From: Methanobacteriota archaeon
Lineage (GTDB): Archaea > Thermoplasmatota > Poseidoniia > Poseidoniales > SP79
Direction of reading: 5' to 3'
Assembly (NCBI GenBank): GCA_002715545.1
Contig: PAZI01000033.1
Location: forward strand, 11,142-21,010
Length of the DNA: 9,869 nucleotides
The position numbers and the translations under genes are program-made. The notes below the pieces were generated by a model that was not told the DNA's origin, did not search any database, and saw only the letters and a program-made list of their open reading frames with translations. This document shows, one piece after another, positions 1 through 6,740 of the stretch (its first letter is position 1; every line of letters starts with the position of its first letter).

Positions 1-936
1 CAATGCGCACTGCCTCCGGGAGGAAATTATCCAGAAGATGCGTGGTATACCTATGATGACGACACATGCTCCTATGCATGCATGATCACGGAATACGTGT
101 ACTGGGGATTGACGAGCATGTTGGGAGCACAGGCGCAACGATGTTCTGAGATTGAACACGAGTGGAGACCATGCACCTCTGCGGCATTGAATGAGACCGA
201 CCCTGAGCTTGTCACATTACTCACCAACCCTGAATTCAATTTACCAAACGTCCTGCCAGATGGCGATTATGCACCCGTTACTTCCACATCTTTGTCGAAT
301 GATGAAGTCATAGATAATGAATCGACAGACCCCGTGACATATGATCCGTGTGCGGTAGAAAGCGATCGGGATGTTGGACCATGGGAGGGGAACAAATCGT
401 TGAACATCCTTGCAGATGGGCATGCACTTGGGGCAGATGCATGGCAACCTTTCGAATTCTGTAAGTCATGGGATAATGGAACTGGAGAAGCGATTCCGAC
501 AATGCTAATCTTCGTTTCAACAGACTGTGGACATTGTTGGAACCATGGGACGACCATCAGTCAATGGGAGATTGATTACGCTGGGCGGATGAACATCGTG
601 ATGTTGGCAGTCAATTTTGAGACGAATGAAAAATTCACAGCAGATCGAGATGAGGTGAAGGGGTTTCAAGGAAAACTGAGTGGTTCGTTGTGCTATCAAA
701 ATTCACAATCCTGTGCAGACAGACCTGGTGATGCGCATGCTTCACTTTACCTCGATGATCTCAATCAGACCCAGATGAGTGCCTGGCAAGTCACAAGCAC
801 GCCGACTCACATCATCATCGGTCATGATGGAATCGTCCTCTGGCATCAGAAACAACATCGAAGCGATCTTGGAGGAGATGGAGAAACAACTCAGTCTGCC
901 ATCGATCGCCTCATTGGGCCGCAAACGAATATGTAA
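1..936 (+). CDS. Probable exported protein with C-terminal thioredoxin-fold domain (5' end missing)
   Basis: The frame is open from base 1, so the gene begins upstream of the window and 311 codons are visible. The ATG at 82 is internal, because the sequence before it is continuous in frame and resembles what follows. The first ~90 visible residues form a Cys- and Trp-rich domain that I cannot name. It contains the motifs DAWYTYDDD, YWGLTSMLGAQ and LPDGDY, which I recall from secreted Poseidoniales proteins (from memory, not verified). A Ser/Thr/Asp-rich linker follows. Fragment residues ~130-305 look like a thioredoxin/TlpA-type fold, with a strand ending in FVSTDCGHC (CGHC at residues 176-179, bases 526-537) and the cis-proline motif TSTPTH followed by a strand (IIIGHDGIVLWH). 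The CGHC active site is the one used by protein disulfide isomerases, so a role in thiol-disulfide exchange outside the cytoplasm is plausible. The many other Cys residues fit an oxidising location. No signal peptide can be seen because the N terminus is absent. The TAA stop directly abuts the stop of the opposing gene. Confidence 0.85.
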   Translation, partial: QCALPPGGNYPEDAWYTYDDDTCSYACMITEYVYWGLTSMLGAQAQRCSEIEHEWRPCTSAALNETDPELVTLLTNPEFNLPNVLPDGDYAPVTSTSLSNDEVIDNESTDPVTYDPCAVESDRDVGPWEGNKSLNILADGHALGADAWQPFEFCKSWDNGTGEAIPTMLIFVSTDCGHCWNHGTTISQWEIDYAGRMNIVMLAVNFETNEKFTADRDEVKGFQGKLSGSLCYQNSQSCADRPGDAHASLYLDDLNQTQMSAWQVTSTPTHIIIGHDGIVLWHQKQHRSDLGGDGETTQSAIDRLIGPQTNM

Positions 937-1491
937 TCACGTCTTCCATTTCACAGAACAACCAATACTCTGCGTTCTTGGGGTTGTAATTTGTTCATCG
1001 TTGACCAATTGATCAATCGCATCAGAAAGATCGGAGGTGGTGACATTTCTTGGATCTCGAGGGGAGTCATCGATTCGGCCACGATAGACAACAACGTTGT
1101 TAGAATTCAATAAGTAAACCTCAGGAGTTCTTTCAGCACCCCAAGCAGCTGCAACAGCTTGTGATTCATCATGCAGATATGGCCACGTATATCCATCCTT
1201 ACTCGCTATCTGTTGCATACGCTCCCAGCGATCCTCAGGATAATTGATGCCATCATTCGAGCTGATAGCCACAAATCCAATTCCCAATCCTGTCGCTTGC
1301 TCTGCAAGATTCGCGATCCTCTCCATTGATGCTACGACATAGGGACAATGATTGCAAGTGAACAGAACGATTGTTCCTTTCTCACCAGCAACTGATTCGA
1401 AAGAGACTTGTTCGCCTCCAACAGAAGAATTTGCATTTGGAAGATCGAATGGGATGGCTGAATGGCCGGGTTCGAGGCCGTCGGATGTCAT
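937..1491 (-). CDS. Thioredoxin-fold, peroxiredoxin-like protein (AhpC/TSA-related, CNHC motif)
   Basis: From the ATG at 1491 the product has 184 residues and matches the peroxiredoxin-like thioredoxin family typified by the FTCNHCPYV motif. It starts with LEPGHSAIPFDLP (family pattern: G..AP.F.LP). The CNHC pair lies at residues 46-49, AISSND and YPED near 76-86, YLHDESQ at 105-111, the cis-proline motif RTPEVYLL at 121-128, YRGRIDD at 136-142, and the closing GCSVKW at 177-182. All conserved blocks are present, so the gene looks intact. The protein is probably a cytoplasmic thiol reductase or peroxidase, but the substrate is not known for this family. The frame stays open upstream, with ATG codons at 1599 and 1605 and a non-ATG start at 1698. 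I prefer 1491 because the length fits the family, the extra N-terminal residues match nothing I know, a TATA-like box sits about 24 bases upstream, and a start at 1599 would leave only 8 bases before the divergent gene. Its TGA stop touches the stop of the left-hand gene. Confidence 0.9.
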   Translation of the reverse strand: MTSDGLEPGHSAIPFDLPNANSSVGGEQVSFESVAGEKGTIVLFTCNHCPYVVASMERIANLAEQATGLGIGFVAISSNDGINYPEDRWERMQQIASKDGYTWPYLHDESQAVAAAWGAERTPEVYLLNSNNVVVYRGRIDDSPRDPRNVTTSDLSDAIDQLVNDEQITTPRTQSIGCSVKWKT

Positions 1492-1511
1492 ATCTGCCCG
1501 TATAGGTCTGA

Positions 1512-1519
1512 GATATAGC
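1512..1519 (-). promoter_or_regulatory. Putative archaeal TATA box for the peroxiredoxin-like gene
   Basis: Read on the minus strand the sequence is GCTATATC, and its centre lies 24-25 bases upstream of the ATG at 1491. Archaeal TATA boxes usually centre about 26 bases before the transcription start, so this placement predicts a transcript that begins at or just before the ATG, i.e. leaderless. No Shine-Dalgarno sequence is visible before that ATG, which agrees. This is an inference from position and composition only. No comparably placed box is obvious for the divergent GTG start at 1608. Confidence 0.4.
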
Positions 1520-1607
1520 AATTCGGGTACCGAAATGCTGTCAATAACCTCAGGAAATGAGGATAAACCATCGCGGTGTTCATGTGTAGCCGTGGTCATG
1601 CGCATAT

Positions 1608-4349
1608 GTGTCCGATGAAGGCGACCCCGGCAGAGAGCCGTGGTGGCTAGAACGACTAGAGGGTTGGAGAAAAGAAGGGTGGGATGTTGATGCCACACGG
1701 GCTACGATTGAAGAACAACCAGATCGAGCTAGTGAAGTGATACTCCAAGTCGAGCAGGTATTCAATGAAGCTGGAGTCATACGACAACGACTTGAAGACA
1801 TTCCTGAGAAACACCGTGAACGGCTCAGCTATCTTGAAGATGCATTGACGGACCCTGAAGAGATTCATCAGGTTCGTGCTGAACTCGATCGATTTGAGAT
1901 GCGGTGGAGGCCGTGGGGCGCACCTGCTGCAGCTTCTCGGCAACGGTGGATCGATGCCGGGAAATTGGAGCGATTGGTCAACCTATGTATTCGATTCGAT
2001 GCACTCGATCCTAATTTGATCGATGATGCTCGGCCACTTGTCGACCACTTTCTGACTCCAGAAGCTTCGGAAGTGTTGGAAAAGGGAATCGATGATCTTG
2101 AACGAAAACAAGTCTCACGATTCGAACGAATGGATGCTATGGCCGATCTTCTAGAGCGAAAGGGGTTTGATGTTAGCACCGCGCGTGATGGAACTTTGAG
2201 GGACAGAGCCATTGAACTTGAACGGTTTCAACACCTCGAAGAGCAGTGGTCAGCTCTCAGCAAAGAAATCCACATCAAACTCTCCCCATGGTCTCAGACA
2301 TTGGTGGATCTGTTTCAGAAAGAAAGGATGGAATTACAACGGTCTGGTAAGGATGAGGACCTCGAAAAGATGAGAGAAGAACTCAACGAGGTGATTTTAG
2401 ATCGAACCAGCCGACTCGCTGAAGTTGAAACAACCATCACTTCACTGAAAAGCGAAGGGTGGGCATTCTGGGCACCAGATGCTGTAAAGCCGGCTGATCT
2501 CATCGAATGGGAAGGGAAAAATAAGCAATTGAAGCAATTGATTGATGACCATATCGCAATCGGTGAACGGTTGAGAGAGATTGGAGATGAATGGTCACTT
2601 GAACGCGATTCGCTTGTCGCTTACATCCATGACCTTGAACGAACTGATGAGTTGGAGCGAGGAGTGAGTAGACTCGAAAAGGAGATGGAGGAATGTATCT
2701 CAGAAGGAAAACAGAGTATCACCCAGTGGAAAGAAGACGGATTTGCAGTCGATGATTGGTTTGAACGAGTTGAACGTGCACCAAAGGCAACACTCGGTGA
2801 TATCTCCTCCCATGACGCTCTTATTGTTCGAGCTCAGGAGTCAATACGAGCTTTGGACAAAGTCGATGTCTCAATCGATGGGAATGAAGATGCAGAGGAA
2901 TTGCGAAATCTCCTGTATACAGACGTACGATTAGACGTTATTCTTGAAGCAGAGGAATGGACTCAATCTCAGATAAAGAGGAATGAACGGTATAGGCGAC
3001 GACTGTTGATGTCCGTAACTGAATTCAGGAAAAGTGGAACATGGCCAGGGGATATCAACCCAGAAGGATGGACATTACAGCGGCTTGAGAAAGCGATTCA
3101 TGTCATTGAACGTGGAGGGGTTCTGACCGATATTGAAGAAAAAGAAGAGGGGGAAGCGGTACGTTCTCCCGCAGTTTTTCATCCAAGATTGCGTGTAGCG
3201 GTAGAACACGCAGAGCTTGAATTGAAAGTGTGGGAAGAAGAAGGATGGGATACAACCTCATTGCTTGAAGAATTGAAGCGGGACCCCATGAGGACAGGAC
3301 AGAGATTAGCATCAATACGCAGCGCAATGGAAAGGCATGAGGAAATCATCGAACGATTGAAGATCCTACCATGGGGGCGCGATACAGACCTTGCTGAACA
3401 AGTACTGATAGATTTGAGAAGACCAGATCGGTTGATGACACTCATCGAAGGCTTACCTGCCCTCAGACAGCGATTGATGAAGGGAACTGGAAGTGGGGGG
3501 TTTGAATTCGAACCTTGGCGGCCGATATACATCGAAGTCGAGGACCCATTCCAAGCTGGGAGTTATGAAATCGAAGAATTTGATGTTTCATCATGGATCA
3601 CCCCTGCATCTGGGAATGATGATTTCATTGATGGGGGCGAGTACACATCCAAATCCGAGAACGTTGCAATTGTAGTGAGCGAAGAAGAAAACGAAATTAT
3701 CGAACAAGAAGATGTAGAACAAGAAAACGAAGCAATTGAACAAGAAGATGTAGAACAAGAAGAAGAAAACGAAGCAATTGCTCACGTAGATGATGATGAA
3801 CATTCTGAGGTGAATGATGAGGTTCTCGAAGAGCCGCCTAAATCTAATCAAAAAGAGATGCGAGTGGTCAATGATGAAGGGGAAAGGGAATCCATTCAAC
3901 GACTTGCAGAATTAATCGGATGGAATGGTGATGGTTCAGCAAAGGATTGGTTAGCCGAACAGATTGGACATCCGCCCCGTGACATGCGTTGGGACCGATT
4001 GTTTGGTCTTGCACTTCGACTTGATGACGATCAAGGTTCGAATGATCATGAAGATGAGAGAAATGATGGATTGCTACGCCTCAATGAACTTGCGACCGTT
4101 CTGATGAAATGGACCCAGAAACGATTGGAAGGGAGAGGGGCTAGCATCAAAGGAACACCACTTGAACAAGCTGCTCGTCTGGGAGAGGTACTGGATCGGA
4201 TACCTGGACCTTCAATCGCCTTGCCACTGGAAGTGGATTCACATCCTCTTCCTGATTCAAGCGAAGTGCACGAACTCGTGGCTGAGGTCGAATCGTTGTC
4301 GTCTGTAGTTAACCTACCAATGGCTCAGGGCATCAAATCCATTGCATGA
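1608..4349 (+). CDS. Large acidic coiled-coil protein with W-x3-G-W/F-D repeats, function unknown
   Basis: The product has 913 residues with no signal peptide or membrane segment, so it should be cytoplasmic. It starts at GTG 1608. This is forced, because an in-frame stop lies at 1587-1589 and the next in-frame ATG is codon 100. Most of residues 35-630 is Glu/Arg/Leu-rich with heptad character, as in long coiled coils. A short motif recurs, each time followed by helical sequence: WRKEGWDVD (20-28), LERKGFDVS (182-190), LKSEGWAFW (280-288), WKEDGFAVD (374-382), a degenerate copy near 473-482, and WEEEGWDTT (542-550). Residues 691-745 are very acidic and include a tandem 12-residue repeat. Residues ~757-913 form a separate helical domain with LFGLALRL and LDRIPGPSIALPLE. 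I recall similar C-terminal domains in Poseidoniales coiled-coil proteins (memory only). The architecture suggests a scaffold or chromosome/cytoskeleton-type protein, but it has no Walker A or other enzymatic motif, so it is not an SMC or Rad50 ATPase. The function is unknown. It converges with the protease gene, leaving 13 bases between stops. Confidence 0.85.
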   Translation: MSDEGDPGREPWWLERLEGWRKEGWDVDATRATIEEQPDRASEVILQVEQVFNEAGVIRQRLEDIPEKHRERLSYLEDALTDPEEIHQVRAELDRFEMRWRPWGAPAAASRQRWIDAGKLERLVNLCIRFDALDPNLIDDARPLVDHFLTPEASEVLEKGIDDLERKQVSRFERMDAMADLLERKGFDVSTARDGTLRDRAIELERFQHLEEQWSALSKEIHIKLSPWSQTLVDLFQKERMELQRSGKDEDLEKMREELNEVILDRTSRLAEVETTITSLKSEGWAFWAPDAVKPADLIEWEGKNKQLKQLIDDHIAIGERLREIGDEWSLERDSLVAYIHDLERTDELERGVSRLEKEMEECISEGKQSITQWKEDGFAVDDWFERVERAPKATLGDISSHDALIVRAQESIRALDKVDVSIDGNEDAEELRNLLYTDVRLDVILEAEEWTQSQIKRNERYRRRLLMSVTEFRKSGTWPGDINPEGWTLQRLEKAIHVIERGGVLTDIEEKEEGEAVRSPAVFHPRLRVAVEHAELELKVWEEEGWDTTSLLEELKRDPMRTGQRLASIRSAMERHEEIIERLKILPWGRDTDLAEQVLIDLRRPDRLMTLIEGLPALRQRLMKGTGSGGFEFEPWRPIYIEVEDPFQAGSYEIEEFDVSSWITPASGNDDFIDGGEYTSKSENVAIVVSEEENEIIEQEDVEQENEAIEQEDVEQEEENEAIAHVDDDEHSEVNDEVLEEPPKSNQKEMRVVNDEGERESIQRLAELIGWNGDGSAKDWLAEQIGHPPRDMRWDRLFGLALRLDDDQGSNDHEDERNDGLLRLNELATVLMKWTQKRLEGRGASIKGTPLEQAARLGEVLDRIPGPSIALPLEVDSHPLPDSSEVHELVAEVESLSSVVNLPMAQGIKSIA
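3687..3780 (+). repeat. In-frame tandem repeat encoding an acidic NEAIEQEDVEQE unit
   Basis: Inside the coiled-coil gene a 24-base block is repeated exactly at 3702-3725 and 3738-3761, a spacing of 36 bases (12 codons). The flanking block GAAAACGAAGCAATTG is repeated exactly at 3723-3738 and 3765-3780, a spacing of 42 bases because of an extra GAAGAA. A diverged first copy begins at 3687. The protein reads as NEIIEQEDVEQE, then NEAIEQEDVEQEEE, then a partial NEAIA. Both spacings are multiples of three, so the frame is kept. Near-identity at the DNA level suggests a recent slippage or unequal-recombination event. The segment probably acts as a flexible acidic linker between the coiled coil and the C-terminal domain. 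Confidence 0.85.
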
Positions 4350-4362
4350 TTGCTGATGGGAA

Positions 4363-5193
4363 TCAAATGAATTCAGCTAACCATAACGTCAGACCATAGA
4401 TTCCAGAACCTGTCATCAACCCAAAAAGGAGAGGGGTTGCAAAGATACAGACCAGGGTGTAGAACACAGGTTCTGACCATTCCTTCACCTTGACACCATC
4501 TAGTGGTCCAAAGGGGAGCATATTGAACATACCAAGAATGACATTGGCCCAGACCCACGATCTAATGATTTGAGCCACCCACCATATTTCACCTATTGTC
4601 CCGATAACGATGGCTCCGAGAATCACCCCAATGACTACAAGAATGAGATTCACCACTGGACCAGCAACGGCAATATGACCATTCTGACGACGGTCAACAT
4701 TCCCCGCCACCATCACCGCCCCAGGGGACATAAAGACAATCCCGAGCAGCAAGGCCAAGAGAACTCCAAAACGTAATCCTGCAGGGTCTGCTCTGAATTC
4801 GGCCCAACAACCATTCTTCCGAGCGATAATCTTGTGCCCTATCTCATGGAGAACAAAGGCTGGGGCGACTGCAATTGCCATGAGAGGCATCATGATGAGA
4901 ACTGTGAGTAACCATAGTGGAAGCCCAGATTGAACTAAGCCTTGCAATCCATTTGCCCACATGAAACCCAAAGCAAGAGTAAATGCTCCAGTAGCAAGGG
5001 CAAGGTGACGAAGTTCGACTTCACTGAAGTGCCAAAGCCTACCTGTGTGCATACGAGCCGGTTGGAAATCTTGGAACACCATGAATCGGGGAAGGTGTGA
5101 ACCTCCTGTACGGAGATGAGGGGGGTGGTTGCTTCTTGTGAAGGGGTCGTCAGATTCGAGAATACGAACCCTAGGGTCGCGTCCACCCGCCAT
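4363..5193 (-). CDS. Site-2 protease family (M50) membrane zinc metalloprotease
   Basis: The 276-residue product has an N-terminal soluble stretch of ~60 residues and then about six hydrophobic segments. The zinc motif HEIGH is at residues 116-120 inside a hydrophobic helix (AFVLHEIGHKIIARKNG). The third zinc ligand is expected to be the Asp of NMLPFGPLDG (residue 232) near the C terminus. This pairing of HExxH and a late LDG motif defines site-2 proteases, which cut substrates within the membrane. The stretch GCWAEFRADPAGL after HExxH and the FSEVELRHLALATGAFTLAL run at the first membrane segment resemble archaeal M50 proteins. No PDZ or CBS domain is present, so it is a minimal form. I chose the ATG at 5193; an in-frame TTG at 5211 would add six residues. 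It diverges from the zinc-ribbon gene across 90 bases and converges with the coiled-coil gene. The substrate is unknown, and nothing nearby is an obvious anti-sigma-like or membrane-bound transcription factor target. Confidence 0.92.
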   Translation of the reverse strand: MAGGRDPRVRILESDDPFTRSNHPPHLRTGGSHLPRFMVFQDFQPARMHTGRLWHFSEVELRHLALATGAFTLALGFMWANGLQGLVQSGLPLWLLTVLIMMPLMAIAVAPAFVLHEIGHKIIARKNGCWAEFRADPAGLRFGVLLALLLGIVFMSPGAVMVAGNVDRRQNGHIAVAGPVVNLILVVIGVILGAIVIGTIGEIWWVAQIIRSWVWANVILGMFNMLPFGPLDGVKVKEWSEPVFYTLVCIFATPLLFGLMTGSGIYGLTLWLAEFI

Positions 5194-5283
5194 ATTCGTA
5201 CCGCGCTGCAATGAGGTTTGAACACATGGGTGAAGAGATACAGCAGAGGAGAGAACACAAGAATGAGAGGATGATGGCGAGGC

Positions 5284-5946
5284 ATGGCGTCACCTCGAAA
5301 GGCCATGGTTGAACTTGGGATGGAAGTGCTCTGTCTCCTATGTGACGCTAGTGACGAACCCGGGCAGAAGCGCTGTTCAACTTGTATCTCGACACACAGA
5401 AGCCTACGTCAAACTCTCAAATCGATGCCTGAAAAAAGTAGAGTGAGGGCGTGGGGGGAGATGATGATCAGATACATCACAAACCCCCAATTATACGATC
5501 ATGAGCCGATTCATGGCAAAGTATTGGGCGAATATGTCGAGATGGTGAAGGAAACGAAACCAGAAATCCCCATCACTCAGAAAGATGTGGACATGGCATT
5601 CACATTGGCCGAACAGCGAAAAATAGAGCAAGTCATCGAACCACCGCCGCGGCACCAGCGACCAGATGGGAATTTGAGTGAGCAGGAGCTTGAGAGGAGG
5701 AAAGCGGCGCTGCCACAACCAAATCTTGATCACCTTGGCTCGCGAACAATTCCAAGCAAGAAAATCGGGGAGGCTGATCGATCTGATCGAACAGGAGAGG
5801 ATCGACATGCAGTAGATCGAGCGGTTGCGGCTGCTGGAAATAAAGAGAGCTTAGAAGAAGAGGTAGAGAAGGTTGTACTTGACAGAGAAATTGAGAGACT
5901 CGCGCTTGACATCTCACTCGATCTTGATGATCAGACTCTTGATTGA
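5284..5946 (+). CDS. Small zinc-ribbon protein with charged C-terminal helices, function unknown
   Basis: The 220-residue product carries CLLC at residues 17-20 and CSTC at 31-34, a CxxC-x10-CxxC arrangement that should bind one zinc ion as a zinc ribbon or knuckle. Residues ~36-120 are predicted helical with conserved-looking aromatics (WGEMMIRYI). From ~120 onward the protein is strongly charged and Pro/Glu/Arg-rich, ending in acidic helices. There is no membrane segment or signal peptide. Such a layout occurs in nucleic-acid- or ribosome-associated proteins, but no named family is recognisable and I assign no function. The start is uncertain: ATG codons at 5284, 5305 and 5320 all precede the first Cys pair, and I kept the longest. 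GAGAGG at 5265-5270 is 13 bases before 5284, too far to be a convincing ribosome site. The 3' end overlaps the end of purQ on the other strand by 16 bases. Confidence 0.8.
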   Translation: MASPRKAMVELGMEVLCLLCDASDEPGQKRCSTCISTHRSLRQTLKSMPEKSRVRAWGEMMIRYITNPQLYDHEPIHGKVLGEYVEMVKETKPEIPITQKDVDMAFTLAEQRKIEQVIEPPPRHQRPDGNLSEQELERRKAALPQPNLDHLGSRTIPSKKIGEADRSDRTGEDRHAVDRAVAAAGNKESLEEEVEKVVLDREIERLALDISLDLDDQTLD

Positions 5947-6740
5947 ATGTACTTGACTGCATTACGGAAAATTGCCAACCCAGCACCTTCGCCATGTTCT
6001 GGTCGATCTCTTGTCCAAGATGGTCCCAACCATGTCGAATGATATGCCTCAGGGTGTGGCATCAGTCCAAACACAATACCTGTTGGATCACAAACGCCAG
6101 CAATGTTTCGCATGGCTGCATTCGGCGACAATGGATAAGGGAGGGGGGTATCAGATGCACTTGGATAGCCATCAGAGGGGTTCACATACCGACATACAAG
6201 TTGGCCATTGGAGGACCATTGATCGAGAAGAGAAGTTGATTCTGTCACGAATTTACCCTCGCCATGACGAACAGGAACATGCATTCGAGTGAGAGATGAA
6301 GTCCAGATACAATGGGAGGAGGGGTTGAATTCTAACGTCACCCATCGATCCTCATACCTGCATGAATCGTTGAGGGTCAATGATGCTGTTTGAGTGAAAG
6401 ATATTTCTTCATCTCCAGGAAGAAGACCCATCTTAACAAGAACCTGAAAGCCATTGCAGATGCCAATGATAGGCCTGCCACTTGCAACAAAATGTTGAAT
6501 CTGTTCGCGGAGACCGAAACGTAATCTGTTCCCAAGCAGACGTCCACTCCCAAGATGATCTCCAAATGAGAAGCCACCAGGAATGGCAAGAATATGGAAT
6601 GATTCGAGAGAAGTATTTCCTTTGACAAGATGATTGAGGTGGATTCTCTCTGTTGTTGCACCAACCATCTCGAAAACCGCTGTAGTCTCACGGTCACAGT
6701 TGATTCCAAATCCAGTGAGGATGGCGACTTTGACGTTCAT
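5931..6740 (-). CDS. purQ: Phosphoribosylformylglycinamidine synthase, glutaminase subunit PurQ
   Basis: PurQ is the class I glutamine amidotransferase subunit of FGAM synthase. It releases ammonia from glutamine and passes it to PurL for conversion of FGAR to FGAM in the cytoplasm. The 269-residue protein begins with VAILTGFGINCDRE. It carries the PGGFSFGD block at residues 54-61, the nucleophile elbow GICNGFQ with Cys95, and the catalytic His229 and Glu231 in GLMPHPEAY. The triad is therefore complete. It is longer than the usual ~220-230-residue PurQ. The extra length lies between the elbow and the His/Glu motif, and NIAGVCDPTGIVFGLMPHPE resembles the glutaminase domain of large fused PurL enzymes. 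The start ATG overlaps the purL stop in an ATGA (6737-6740), pointing to one transcript and translational coupling. The tail overlaps the opposing zinc-ribbon gene by 16 bases. Confidence 0.97.
   Translation of the reverse strand: MNVKVAILTGFGINCDRETTAVFEMVGATTERIHLNHLVKGNTSLESFHILAIPGGFSFGDHLGSGRLLGNRLRFGLREQIQHFVASGRPIIGICNGFQVLVKMGLLPGDEEISFTQTASLTLNDSCRYEDRWVTLEFNPSSHCIWTSSLTRMHVPVRHGEGKFVTESTSLLDQWSSNGQLVCRYVNPSDGYPSASDTPLPYPLSPNAAMRNIAGVCDPTGIVFGLMPHPEAYHSTWLGPSWTRDRPEHGEGAGLAIFRNAVKYIQSRV

Noticed and set aside
1492..1698. N-terminal extension of the peroxiredoxin-like frame up to 1698
   Set aside because: The extension would overlap the divergent coiled-coil gene and adds residues that match no part of the family. 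The region holds a TATA-like box at leaderless distance from 1491.
1868..2212. Minus-strand 114-codon frame inside the coiled-coil gene
   Set aside because: The Ser/Arg-rich translation is the usual antisense image of an Asp/Glu/Arg-rich coding strand.
3687..3780. Direct repeats as a CRISPR-like array
   Set aside because: The repeats are contiguous, in frame and inside a long coding region, with no unique spacers of constant length.
1608..4349. SMC, Rad50 or other ATPase identity for the coiled-coil protein
   Set aside because: No Walker A, Walker B or ABC signature motif is present at either end, and there is no central hinge-like segment.
5194..5283. Promoters in the divergent spacer between the protease and zinc-ribbon genes
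   Set aside because: Promoters must exist here or nearby, but I found no TATA-like box at the expected distance from either start, so none is annotated.
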